Shown: positions 11,968-23,232 of the stretch, piece by piece
Layout: the number at the start of each line of letters is the position of its first letter
Numbering within the stretch: position 1 is the first letter of the stretch
Source: Microstegium vimineum
Lineage: Eukaryota > Streptophyta > Magnoliopsida > Poales > Poaceae
Direction of reading: 5' to 3'
DNA: 64,000 nucleotides
Assembly (NCBI GenBank): GCA_022036555.1
Contig: CM039130.1
Span: forward strand, 23,462,570-23,526,569
Notes under the pieces: model-generated
The model's database searches: none
What the model saw: the letters and a program-made list of their open reading frames with translations, nothing else
Told to the model about the DNA's origin: nothing
Translations under genes and position numbers: made by a program

Positions 11968-12579
11968 CTAGGGAAACCTTTCAAGATATGTTTTTAGTGA
12001 CATGGTTTCCCCACTATTACCTATCTCAAGATTTACACAATGAGATCTACAAAATTTATGATAAACATAAGCATCGACAACCACCCTTTTAAAGTATTTG
12101 TAAACAAAAAGCGTGAGGGTGTTGAAGATGTCATGTGTGGTAATAATAGAGAGACCAATGGGTTCGGGAGATGTCTCATATGAGCATGAGTGTAAGAAGA
12201 TAGTTATGGAATAGATTCCATGCTCATTGATATCATCTTCCTCTCTAATCCCTATGGTTGATTCTTCATGGATGTTCAGAATTCCACTTGGATTGGTAAC
12301 TCTCAAATTGGTCTGGTTTGGGGCCTCCTCTATACTTGGATGATTCATATTTTCAACTGGATTTAAAACTAAACCAGGCCTAGAGAAAGATTTCTCCCAA
12401 ACCATGGTTATACAAGTAGGGCGAAGCTCATAGCCATTAAAAAGAATAAGGGGTGAAGAAGGTGGAGTCTCCAACAAGTCGCCCTTTGGAGTAAAATATT
12501 TTTGAATGTGGTAAGATGAATATGGTACGGTGAGAAAGATGGTAAAAAGGAAAACAAAAAAAGGTAGATGGATGACCAT
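11968..12579 (-). CDS. Unknown 203-residue ORF just after the primer site of the nested element
   Basis: Uninterrupted frame starting 25 bases after the primer binding site, where gag would normally begin. Residues about 5-21 are hydrophobic (LPFFVFLFTIFLTVPY), followed by a polar middle with an acidic patch (REEDDINEHG) and a C-terminal part with KFCRSHCVNLEIG. No gag, nucleocapsid or enzyme motif seen. It could be a real small protein of this non-autonomous family, or a leftover open frame; its length in an otherwise decayed interior favours some constraint or youth. I do not recognise it. Confidence 0.4.
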   Translation of the reverse strand: MVIHLPFFVFLFTIFLTVPYSSYHIQKYFTPKGDLLETPPSSPLILFNGYELRPTCITMVWEKSFSRPGLVLNPVENMNHPSIEEAPNQTNLRVTNPSGILNIHEESTIGIREEDDINEHGIYSITIFLHSCSYETSPEPIGLSIITTHDIFNTLTLFVYKYFKRVVVDAYVYHKFCRSHCVNLEIGNSGETMSLKTYLERFP

Positions 12580-12603
12580 AGTTCGAAACTAGCACAACTA
12601 CCG

Positions 12604-12622
12604 TTCCCCGGCAACGACACCA
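12604..12622 (-). other. Primer binding site (tRNA-Asp type)
   Basis: Minus-strand TGGTGTCGTTGCCGGGGAA, seven bases inside the 5' LTR. Close to the tRNA-Asp complement used by many plant Ty3/gypsy elements, and unlike the tRNA-Met site of the copia elements here. Confidence 0.8.
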
Positions 12623-12629
12623 GAAAGCT

Positions 12630-13832
12630 TGTTGGTATTTCTTAACGCACACAGATAAATCCGCAAGCGCACGGATACCGCTGTAGCTTTCACCCGTGAG
12701 TATTCCAAGGGTATCGATTTCCATGGGGAACGTGAAGTGTACTAGATAAGATCTAATAGCATCCAAGGATAGATAAGATAACTGGGTAGAGAGATTTTAG
12801 AGTTTTCTAAGGGGTTTATCTAATCAAAGGTCCACGATACTCTACTTACTTTGGAGCAACAGTACCTTCCCGACTCTTGATAAAGACTAGGAAAAAGGTA
12901 GTCGGGAGAGGCTGCCAAAAGCTCTACGAAAACACCAACTTGAACGTGGTGGACTACAAAGGCCTTACAGAGCTGTCACCCCTGAGGCTACCACAACTAT
13001 CCGTAGGATTGGGCGCAAACTCAGGTAAACTCTAGTCTAGACACCATGTCTACACTATCGCTTACTACTCTAATCCCGCGCGGAAACTAGAGCACTCAAT
13101 ACGAGCGGAGATCCCGTAAATAGAATAAAGCAAGAACTAGAATAAGATACTTAGAAATAATAAATGAAGAACCTAGAGATTTCTCCGAACCAGATGCTGC
13201 AAAGGTACAATGTTGAGGAAGATCCGACAAATCCGGCTCCTCCTAGCTCTCTCCTCCTCTCTCTCACCTCTAATTACAACTAGATGAACTAGAACTAGAA
13301 GAACTAGATCTAGACAACTAGAGGTACATCTCTCCTTCTCTACATCTAATTGAATCCCTAGCTTTTGCTCTGGAGAAGAATAATGAGATGAGATGATCCT
13401 CAGTTGCTTGTATAGCCTCCTCAAATAAACGTGGACCGTCGGATCAAACTGACCTTAAGCGAGTGGTTTAGATTCATCCTCAAAGGCGGTGAAGCGTGAT
13501 CCGCGAGATTGACCGTGATTGGTCACAGGAGTAGGGCGGCCGCCCCAAACCCTAGGGTGGGTGCCCTGTGGGTGGGCCCCCTCGGCTTCCGGCTTGGTCC
13601 AGTTCCTTCTAGAGCCTTCCTGAGTTTAGAAAATTGTGCGGTTGATAATTATCCCTATGTAAACATGACATGTGGGCCTTTCCTTGGTATTTCCTGATAA
13701 CCCCCTGCAGAAATAGACATTCACCAAAACTCGTGGAATTCTGTTAGTATAAACCATAATTCTAGCTATTGGTTTCATTTATATCCTTTTTTTGTTTAGT
13801 TGACGGTTAAAATTGGTACTTAAGGACCGTCA
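12630..13832 (-). repeat. 5' LTR of nested gypsy-like element
   Basis: Partner of 5705-6922. Ends at CA 13831-13832, after which copia-1 pol sequence resumes in the expected frame. Confidence 0.92.
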
Positions 13833-15445
13833 ACATCTACCTTCAAGGGTTCCAAGGAGGAAACAAATGAGTAATATCGACAAAAGTTTGCAATATGAGA
13901 ATGAGTTGTTACCCCTTGCGGATGCTTCCAAGAATGTTGTCAACAGGGTGATCACGTTGTATGGTTTGGCGTAGTCTTGGGTGTTCAACACCACCTTGAT
14001 CTTCTGCTGCACTGGCATCTTGTTCTTGTTCAAATATTGGCTCTAACTTAAGCCCTTGAGGTGATGGAGTGCTTGCTGGACTGCCTGCTGCTGGTTCACT
14101 GGGGGCGGCACTGCCGGCCCTAGGGGTGGCACTGCCGCCCTGCTGAACTGCAGCAGGTGTTTGTTGTTGTTGGTTGTTGAGTATGCAAGCGGAATCTTGA
14201 GCAGCAACACTTTGAGGTTCCTCATGATCAGCATCTTCTTCTTCCAATGGCCTAATCTCTCCTATGGACAAGTCCTTGATTGCTTCACATGGTGGATCCT
14301 CCTTTCCTACAACACTTGCATCAACTTTCTCTACTTGAGAGCCATTAGATTCATCAAATGTCACATCTATCGTGATTTCAACTCTACCAACGGTTTGGTT
14401 GTAGACACGATAGGCATGTTCATTTGATCCATAACCAAGTAATATGCCAATATCAACTTTAGGTGCAAACTTAGAGGTTTTGGGTCTTTTGTTGAGAATG
14501 AACACTTTGCACCCAAAAACTCTAAAGTAAGACACCTTTGGTTTGTTACCGGTTAGGAGTTCATAGGAGGTCTTCTTAAGCTTCTTGTGTAGATAGAGAC
14601 GGTTGATGGCATGAATCAAGAAACTCTTCTACCATGGTGTTCTTGAACTCGGTCCCATTGTCACTTCTCACTTTCTTGATTGGGAGACCAAATTCATTTT
14701 GAGCTCTTCTCACAAAGGTTTTTACCTTGTCTTGTACCTGAGACTTATCATAAACAAAGAGCACCCAAGTGAAATGGGAATAATCATCAACAATTACTAA
14801 TCCATATTTGTTACCCCCGATACTTATGTAGGCAACCAGTCCAAAGAGATCCATATGAATCAACTCCAAAGGTTGAGTAGTGGTCATGATGCTCTTTGGT
14901 GGGTGAGGTACACCTACTTGCTTCCCGGCTTGACATGCTCCACATATCCTATCTTTCTCAAAATGAACATTTGTTAGTCCAAGGATGTATTCATTCTTTA
15001 GGAGTTTGGCCAAGTTCCTCATCCCATCATGAGCGAGTCGGCGATGCCAAAGCCAACCCATGCTAGATTTTGCCACTAAACAAGTTTCAAGCTTAGCCTT
15101 ACTTTTGTTGAAATCAACTAGGTAAAGCTTGCCCTTCAAACGACCCGTGAAGACAATAGAGGAATCCTCCCTCTTAAGAACTTCCACACCCTTATCCGTG
15201 AAGAGACAATTGTAGTCAATCTCACAAAGTTGTGACACGGACAACAAATTGTAACTCAACGAATCAACATGCAAAACATTAGAGATAGAATGATCTAGAG
15301 TTATAGCAACTTTACCAAGACCGATCACATCCCCCTTTGAGTTGTCTCCAAAGACAATGTTCTCACTAGCATCGGTTGAGGGGGTATATAAACTGAACAT
15401 ACTCCTTTCTCCAGTCATATGATTTGTACATCCACTATCAAGCAC
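13833..15445 (-). pseudogene. Copia-1 protease and integrase with internal deletion
   Basis: From 15445 down: retroviral-type protease motif LDSGCTNHMTG, then the pre-integrase zinc finger (HRRLAHDG ... CGACQAGK) and the integrase core with VDDYSHFTW and SDNGTEFKN. Near 14622 the frame jumps from FLDS directly to HAINRLYLHKKLKKTSYEL, so roughly 50-60 residues holding the third catalytic residue (Glu) are missing and the frame is shifted. The downstream half (14619-13909) covers the integrase C-terminal region and the Pro/Ser-rich linker to RT, with the GC palindrome at 14103-14119 and 14124-14140 read as repeated GGSA/AGSAAP-like text. A further frameshift lies near 13911. The nested element begins at 13832. 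Intact integrase would insert element DNA; this copy cannot. Confidence 0.9.
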
Positions 15446-15485
15446 CCAACTTGATCCACCGGAGGAGTATGCCTACAAAACAAGT

Positions 15486-18386
15486 TTAGTTTCTTGATTT
15501 AGGTCCCCAAAGATTCTTTGGGCCTTGCATGTTAGTGACAAGAGTCTTAGGAACCCAAATGAAAGCATTAATGTAAATATTCTTTCCATTGCCAATATGC
15601 TTGGCAATCACTTCACCCTTGTTGTTGTTCTTTAATTCAAAGCAAGATTTCAAACTTGAGCGAGATTCTTGAGCCTTTGATTGATATGAATACCTATTTG
15701 GGGTGGCCCAGATAGTTTCTTTTGGCTTCTGCACCTCATTCTTCACCTTATACACCTCTTTAGTGTGCTTGCTGTGGGCAGTGGGGTCACAGGTGGCCTT
15801 CCCTTTTCTGTGGGGAGCGCCACTACCGCCCTTCATAGCGGCACTGCCGCCCTTGGGTGGCTGTGCTGCTCGGGGTGAGGCTTGTGCCACTGGCTGTGCA
15901 GGCCTCTCTGTACCTATTCTCCCACTGCTCACAAACTGAACACATTCAATTCCTTTAACAACCTTTCTTCCATTCTCTTTGCCTCCACAAGTGAGGCCAA
16001 GTCCATCTTTGATGAAAGGATGTCTTCCATCTTTGAATTGTGGCTTCTTTGGTTGATCAACTTTGCCACTTGCTAATTTCTTATCATCATTACACTTTTC
16101 ATGTAGCAAAGCATTGAGCCTAGCAATATCCTTCTTCATTGCTTCCATATTGGCAAGGTTAGTGGAATAAGCATTTATATCAATTTCAAAACATCTTCCA
16201 CAACCTTGGCTAGTGGAGGGAATAGAGGTATCCTTTAAGGTAGAGGGTTGTGGGTTGCTCTCCCAAAGAAGGTTATATTGCAACTCCATTTCTTTGTGCT
16301 TTTCATCCAAGACACAATACTTTTCATAGAGTGAAATATTTGTCTTCTTTGTAAGAGCATGATCTCCTTGCTCTTTGACCAAAGCCTTTTGCAAGGATTT
16401 CACCTCACTTCTCTTTTCCTTAAGAGCTTCCTTGTTGGCAATATACATTTTCTCAAGATCATCAAGGTCACTCTCTCTATTGTCCAACTCTACTTGGATT
16501 CCCTCTAATTCCTCCTTAAGCTTAGAGATTATTAGTGTGATCTTAGGATTTAGGTTCTTTATTATTTCATCCATTTCTTCATCACTAGAACCTTCATCAC
16601 AAGATGTATCACTAATATCACTACTAGAAGCATCATGAGAAGGAGGAAGGGGTTTTGCTTTTGATTTGACCTTCTCACCCTATGCCATAAGACAAATGTG
16701 AGGGGAGTAGTAGTCATCATCATCACTTATGTTGTTGAAGAGCTTCGGTGTAGAGGATGGCTCTTGGATAGCAATGGTTGCAAGCTTCTCATCCTCATCA
16801 CTTTGGCTCTCTAGTGATGAATCCCACTCATGACCAATGTGGGCTTCACCCACTTGCTTGAACCTTCTCTTGTTCTCAAACTTGTCATCTTGTCTTTCTT
16901 TCTTGTGGAAGCCATCTTTCTTATCATTTGGGCACTTAGCAATAAAATGCTCAGTGCTCCCACAATTGTAGCAAGTTCTCTTCTTCTTACTAGGGAATCT
17001 TCTCTTCACAAACTTGTACCCATTTTTCTTTAAGCCCTTGTTGTACTTCTTGATGAAGAATGCCATATCTTTGATCTCTTCAAAATCAGCCCCATCATCT
17101 TCATCATCACTTGAGGAGGAGGTGGAGTCATCTTCTAGTTGCACTTGCTTCATTTTCTTGGGCTTGCTTGTAGATGCTTGCTTGCTGCCTTCTTTCTTGC
17201 TTGGAAAACTTTTCTTGGTTGCTTTGGTTGACTTGAGAGCCACATCCTTGATCTTCATGCCATCAAGCTTTGATTGCAACTCTCCAAGCTTTCTTCTCTC
17301 ATTTGCTTCCTCTCTTTGCATATCAAAGGTCAAGAATCTTCCAAGCACATCATTGGGAGTGAAGTGCTCAAACTTCTTATCTCTAATTAGGGTGACCACA
17401 GTCTCATTTCTAGGTGAGTAAGATTCTAACATGATTTTCACCACTTTGTGATCATCGAGCTCCTCACAACCATATCCTCTAATTTTGCCAACCATGGTCA
17501 TCAACCGGTCAAACATCTCTTGTGGCCCTTCACCATCCACAATCACAAACCTATTGAGCTTGGCCATCATCAAATCAATCTTTGCCTTTCTCACCTTATC
17601 TACACCTTCATGAGCTAGGTGTAGGGTGTCCCAAATTTGCTTGGCCACATCCACATTCATCACTCTATTGTACTCATTTCCATCCAAGGCACTAAGGAGG
17701 ATGCTTGTAGCTTGAGCATTGAGATGGACAACAATCATCTCCTCATTTGTTGGCTCTTCGGAATCCTACGGCATCTGCACACCCTTCACAACAATCTCCC
17801 AAAGGCCGGGATGAAGACCAATAAGGTAAGCCTTCATCAAATGCTTCCACTTAGCAAAGTTAGTCCCATCGAAATGAGGCAACTTGCCGGTGGGAACATT
17901 TACAAAAGACTTACGGTCTTGGTTAGTCAAATAAGAATAATTGAAAGAGACATCGGAGTACTTTTTCTTGTTGTTGTTGCTTCCATCTTCCTTCTCCTTT
18001 TTCTTCTTTCCACCCTTGGAGTCGTAGTAGGATGCACCATCATCTCCATCATCCGAGCTACTTGATAGCTCACTAGATGAAGCATCCTTGACCTTCTTCT
18101 CTTCCTTTCTTGCTCTTGCTGCCCTTCTCTTCACTCTTTCTTCTCTCTTGATTCTTCTCTCTTATTTTCTTTCCTTCTTCTCTTGTTTTCTTTTCTCTTC
18201 TCTTTTCTTTTCTCTAAGTGCTCTTCTTTCTTTCTTTGCTTGTAACTTGTCCTCGTCGGTGGCCTTGGCAGCGGGAAGTAAGGAGTAGCTTGACACGGAT
18301 ACCTCACTGCTGCTCGCATCTTCCACAATCACCTTGTCCGCTGCCTCACCACCTTTTACTCCCCCAGAGCCTTGACCACTTTCCAT
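15486..18386 (-). pseudogene. Copia-1 gag (long, three in-frame stops)
   Basis: One frame runs from ATG 18386 to TAA 15488-15486, interrupted by TAA 18164-18162, TAG 17768-17766 and TAG 16682-16680. Order: Lys/Glu-rich coiled coil (about 18290-18080), the capsid-like block with HFDGTNFAKWK and MIVVHLNAQATSILLSAL, zinc knuckle CYNCGSTEHFIAKC (near 16975-16930), acidic stretches, then a leucine-rich coiled coil (16574-16300) and a basic Pro/Gly region with the GC palindrome read as KGGSAAMKGGSGAP. The coiled-coil extension after the knuckle is typical of SIRE-lineage gag (family knowledge). Protease begins in another frame 40 bp on. Intact gag would form the particle shell and bind RNA. Confidence 0.88.
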
Positions 18387-18421
18387 ACTTCACGCGGTGA
18401 AGCGTATACGAAGTAACCAAC

Positions 18422-18433
18422 GCTCTGATACCA
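18422..18433 (-). other. Primer binding site of copia-1 (initiator tRNA-Met)
   Basis: Minus-strand TGGTATCAGAGC, two bases inside the 5' LTR; the standard Ty1/copia primer site. Confidence 0.92.
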
Positions 18434-18435
18434 CT

Positions 18436-19618
18436 TGTAGGATCTCTGGAAGGGTAAATAGCCTAGAGGGAGGGGGGGGGGTGAACAGGCCTGTAAAAAT
18501 TCAACTCAACCAGAAGACAAATGCTAGGGCGGCACTGCCGGCCTATGAAAATTAAGCACAATGAGATGAGGTTTGGCAGAGAGATACTATGCATCAAGAT
18601 GAGTCCTTCCCTGCAAAATCAACACAAGAATCAGCTCGAAGACTGGTTACCACAGATATGCTTCTTTTCTTCGAATCACCAACACAAAGCCTAGCACAAG
18701 ATATATTGCAAGAAATAAACCCTAGGGGACCAGCACACAAGACATAAGGATTTATCCCATGGTTCAGCTCGCCACTAAGGCTTGCCTAAGTCCACGTTGT
18801 TGAGGTGCCACAAAGCCTAGGAGCTTTGCAACTCCCACTCGGTCTCAAGTCAAGGAAGTGAATCCTTGAGATGAGGGGTAATTCCTTAGCTTCACACAAC
18901 GATTACAAACCTCCCTAGGCTGCCACAAGGGAGAGGCAAGCTCTAGGGCAACGCCTAGCCAGCTAGGAGCAAGATCCAAGGGTAACAAACCCTAGCACCG
19001 CAGGCCAAACGAGAACCACAAGCTCTTAGACTTTGGGAAATAGTAGATCCGCTCTCTAGGAGTGTTTTGCTGCCTTTTCCCTCAAGATCTATGGTTGGAA
19101 GTGTGGGAATTCTTGGAGGGTGAAGGTCAACAATGGAGTGAGAGAGAGGGAGAGAGAGCTCTGTTTCAAACGGTCGGATTCGGAGGAAGACGAAGGGGTA
19201 CTGAACTGGTGACGTGGAGATCGTTCCAGCAGGTATTTATAGTCAAGGAAATCTGCTGGAAATAGAGGGCGGCACTGCCGCCCTAGCTCAATGTGTCTGC
19301 TGGATCTGGAATTGGGACTGGACACTGAGCTAGCAGAGTGCATGTCTGAGATAGAGATTTAAGCATGTGATTCACATCTAACCAAACAACATTAGAACCC
19401 CCCTTAATAGTACGACATACCTATACTCAAATTCAAACCATAAATGAATTTAAACCTTTGATGAGTAGAGAAGCCATCATAAGAATTGGGGTACCTCCAC
19501 CTTCTCTATATCTTCCTCTTTTTCTTATTACCTGCTTGTCATCTCAATGAATCTCATTAGATCTTGAATTAAGCGGTCATCAACACCAAAACCCACTTAG
19601 GGCTTGATTGCACATTCA
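18436..19618 (-). repeat. 5' LTR of copia-1
   Basis: 1183 bp with TG...CA ends, partner of 1-762. A run of ten G lies near 18470. The GC palindrome occurs at 18527-18543 and 19267-19283. Non-coding; it would hold promoter and poly(A) signals. Confidence 0.93.
19232..19242 (-). promoter_or_regulatory. TATA box in copia-1 5' LTR
   Basis: Minus-strand CTATAAATACC about 380 bp inside the LTR, in the right place to start a genomic transcript running toward lower coordinates. Conserved in the other LTR (376-386). Confidence 0.6.
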
Positions 19619-21061
19619 AAAAGACATAAAATATATGCTAAACATCTGCTCTAAGGAAGTACCATAAGTGTTTGGCACAATAGAGCAAGGTTGGAAAAGA
19701 AAGAAACAAGAAAGAAGCAAGTTAAGGGCGACGAACGCTGGCGCCAGACGCTGCCTCTAGGCGACAGACGCATCCGACGGCAAGCCCTAACTCAGACTCA
19801 GTACAGAAAGTGCGACGGGCGCTGAAGAGCGTCTGTCGACCAGGCGATAGACGCGTCCGTCGGTTTTGGGAGCTCTCTGGATGCTCTCTGCTTGCGCAAC
19901 AGACGACGTCGACGGACGCTATGAAAAACGCAACGGACGCTGAACCAGAGACAAAGATGTGTCCACCGGATTGAAGAACTCTCTGACACAAGCGACGGAC
20001 GCTGCCGAGCGTCTGACGACAAGGCGACGGACGCGTCCGATGGCTTTAGGAGCTCTTTGGATACTCTCTGCATGCGCGACGGACGCTGGCGACGGAGCGT
20101 CCGATGCAAACTTGAAGAGCGTCTGACGCCCACGACACAGGAAATAACGGCTAGTTTTTGAGGGGTGCCTATTTAAAGGATTGTAGCCGGTTGGAGCTCT
20201 CTCTCTTGGACTCTTGACTTGTCATACACTCTTGTGAGCTCTCAAGCACCTCTCCCACTCATCTCTTTGATCCTTTGCTCATTCCAAAAGAGATAGAGTG
20301 CATCCAAGTGCATTGCTTAGTGATTTGCATCTAGAAGCACTTGATGATCGTTCTTGCTGCGGATTTTCTTGTTATTCTTGGTGTTTGCCAACACCTAGAT
20401 GGCTTGGAGCAAGAAGGAGTCAACATGAGTTGGTGATTGTTCGTGGTTGATCCCGGTGATTGTGAGAGGGCTTGTACCCACCTCGGCGGAGCGCCAAAGG
20501 GTAACAGTAGTAAATTGCTCGTGTCATTGAGTTACTCTCATTTGGGTGGATTCTTGTGGCGCCCAGGTAGTGGGCTAGGCTTGTGAAATGCCTATTAGCA
20601 ACCGAATCACCATTTGAGTAGTCGACACAACGGGGACTAGCTTGGTGGTAACCAAGTGAACCTCGGGAGAAAAATCTTTGTGTCAATCTTGTCTCCCGGC
20701 TACTCTTTGTGTTCATATTGTGATTGATTCTTCATATTGACATCCATACATCACAAGGCTTCGGTATAACAATCATCCCTATCTCTTGTATTTACTTTCT
20801 TTCATATCTTGCTTAGTTAGCTCTCTTGCTAGGTTGTTTAGTTTGTTAGTAGTTCTTCCTAGATAGAGTTGAGTGCCTTAGGTTCTTGCTATTGCTTGTT
20901 AGACACTTAGCTAACTAGAATTGCTTGGATAGGTGGCTTTGCACCCCTAGTAGAGCTAGAGCAAAAAGCTTCGCTTAAGTGTTAATCTAACCTTTGCTCT
21001 AGTGGTTTGTAGAATTTTTATTAGGCTATTCACCCCCCCTCTAGCCATCTAGGACCTTTCA
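19619..21061 (+). mobile_element. Remnant of another copia-type LTR (5' part missing)
   Basis: The end of this stretch, with CTATTCACCCCCCCTCTAG then ATCTAGGACC and TTTCA, has the form of a SIRE/Maximus LTR end. A TATA-like CCTATTTAAAGG sits at about 20168. No primer site follows 21061, so it is a solo or 3' LTR, cut on the left by copia-1. No gene seen. Confidence 0.5.
19729..20130. repeat. Short self-complementary repeats built on CGACGGACGC
   Basis: The words GCGACGGACGC, GCGTCCGTCGG, GAGCGTCTG and GAGCTCT-GGATGCTCTC recur many times in both orientations over 400 bp, upstream of the TATA-like site. The pattern can form hairpins. It resembles the keyword repeats in the other copia LTRs of this window. 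Confidence 0.7.
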
Positions 21062-23232
21062 CTCACGCATGGCCCTTCGTAAGCCCGCAACACGCGTTCA
21101 GATTAAATCCCTACTCTCAGTCAAAATCCCCACTCACCTCCCTGCCTTCATCTGCGCTGGTTGCGGCTCCAGCGGCGTTGGGCGGTAGCACACGACGGTG
21201 TTAGGCGGCAGCGCAAGACGGGCACTCTTGCAGCGATGTGGAATGGCTTTTAGCTTCAACTCGAGCTCGCCGCGTGAATTAGCAGTTTGTGGCTATAAGC
21301 TAAGTAAAGGGGTAGATTAATGCCAGTTCCTTGAGATGTCTAGTGTTATCGATTTCGGTGGGATATTTAACTATTTTCCATCGATACGGTGGTCACCTCT
21401 CTGTTTGCTAGTTTAATCATGTCAACTATAAAATTATCACCGAAAATAGTAACATGCATAAAATTTTGCCAATTTCGCTGAAGTGGCAATGCCAAAATCA
21501 GCACGCCAGTGTGGATCCTGGTTTGTTCCGGACACAGAGGCACGTGAAAAGTCAGTTGTACCCCGCTCTCTCTTTCCTAGTCACTGACAGTGGGGCTCAC
21601 CAGTTAGCACTTTCTTCTTTCTCCCGCCATCGACCTTCCTTCCGTGGTTGCCTGCCGGTTCCCCTCTCCCTCACTTCCTCTTCCCCTATAAACGTCGTGC
21701 GAGGCTCTACATGCACACGTGGCTGCCTTGTTGTCCTTCTTGTGCCCTAACTGCTGCTCTAATCGCCATGGCAGAGCTAGGGTTGAGCTTTCAATCTTGC
21801 TCCTTCAAAGCGCTGCAGATTAGATCCAGCTGGGCCACACGGACGCCATGGTCACTAGTGGCGCGGAGCCGTTGTTGCGCTCATATGCCTTGGTGGGTTC
21901 GCGACCCTACGAGCAGTGTCGCAGTGGAACAACAACCTCGGCACGGCATCCTAGCCATGAGACTAGGACCGCGATGACTAGCTCCAAGCTGTCCACGAAC
22001 TCGCTTCCCTACTGTTGTTGCTTGTCCTTCCCAGCTTCAGCATGCCACCCGACACGAGTGTCATTTTTGCCCGCGTTGGTGGAAAAGAGAAGAAAGAGAG
22101 GCAGGAGGAAGAAGGTGCTGGCTACCGGACTCCATTGACAGTGACCGGTAGAAAGATAGGGGTATGAAGGACCGAGAATAGCGACAAGAGGGGGGGGGGT
22201 AAATGGGAGCCTCAAATTTCACTTAGAAATATTCAGGCCACTCTTCCCAAAAACAACCCCAACAAGCAAGCTTACTCACACAGTAAGATCATGACCCTCG
22301 AGAGGGTGGATACCTTTGGTGATGACCAAGAGGTACAGTGGATCTTCTGGAAACCAAAAACACCAACCGAGACACCGATAGTGAGGCTCACAAACCCTAG
22401 AGAAGAGAGATAACAGCTCACCTAAAAATACTCATGAGAACTGGTCTCAAAAGTACTTCACCATGTTCCCTGCGTGATTACGAAACCAACGCAACAAACG
22501 AAACTCAATTCGGTGTCTGAACGAGAGAGAGACGGCTAAAACGGTGAGCACTGGACGCTCCGTTAGCAGAGTCCGATGGGCAACGGACGTTTCGTTGGCA
22601 GAGTCCGATGGCAACGGATGCTCCATTGGCAAAGTCCAATGTCAGCGTCCATTGCAAATAAAAAACAGCCCGAAACAGCCCCGGTGACGGACACTAGGCC
22701 ATGGAGAAGGCAGCGTCCGATGGGTAGAAACACAACGTCCGTTGTAGCGTCCGATGCCCCCGAAAACATCGTGGATCACACGAAAAATGCCAGAACTTGT
22801 TCGTTTCAACTCCGATCGAATCCAAACTCTGTGGGGAGGTTTCTAAGGTAGATGTGACTCTACTATTGGAGGATCTAACCTTCCCTCACAAGTTGTAGAA
22901 TCAATTCGGGAAAAGCAAACCGGAGCAAAACACAACCCAAAACGCAAACGGATCGATCTCTTCACTCACCCCATCCTAGACCGATTCCTTCGGTGTTTTT
23001 TATCACAAGGGGTAGCAGCAACTTTCACTTCAAACGGAATTCCAAACCATGAAGCGAGGAGGGATATCCGAAGTCGGGATTGCAAGAACGAAAACACCAA
23101 AATGACGAATGCAAACACAAGCGGATTCACAACCGACTCCCGGAGGAGACAAGGAGGTTACGGCCTCCTTTCCTTACCAAATTATCAGTTTACATGGGAG
23201 ACTCCATGGATCTCAAGTAAGAAGTCTAGAGG

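Larger units (their letters stand above)
5705..13832 (-). mobile_element. Nested non-autonomous Ty3/gypsy-like LTR element
   Basis: Two LTRs (5705-6922 and 12630-13832) share TG...CA ends. On the minus strand the 5' LTR is followed by a primer site TGGTGTCGTTGCCGGGGAA, the tRNA-Asp type usual in plant Ty3/gypsy elements, and the 3' LTR is preceded by the purine tract GCTTGGGGGAG. The internal 5.7 kb holds only protease-like fragments and a 203-residue ORF; I find no RT, RNase H or integrase, so it must have moved with enzymes from a relative. It lies between copia-1 integrase and RT. The flanking bases share only AC (2 bp) rather than the usual 4-6 bp duplication. The LTRs look very alike (one ~15 bp indel near 6480 and scattered substitutions), suggesting a fairly recent insertion. 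Confidence 0.88.
1..19618 (-). mobile_element. copia-1: Ty1/copia retrotransposon, SIRE/Maximus-like
   Basis: Read on the minus strand the order is 5' LTR (18436-19618), tRNA-Met primer binding site, gag with zinc knuckle and a coiled-coil extension, protease, integrase, RT, RNase H, an extra ORF, polypurine tract and 3' LTR. Protease-integrase-RT order is the Ty1/copia signature; the long gag and the extra ORF after RNase H resemble the SIRE/Maximus lineage (inference from family knowledge). The left LTR is truncated by the window edge, so its target duplication cannot be checked. All coding parts are broken by stops, a deletion or frameshifts, so this copy cannot act alone. A gypsy-type element (5705-13832) is nested in it. 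Confidence 0.93.

Noticed and set aside
21454..22138. Open frames inside the MULE, including an ATG at 21769
   Set aside because: Short, overlapping in three frames, first part derived from the inverted arm itself. Possible captured sequence, but no gene call is justified.
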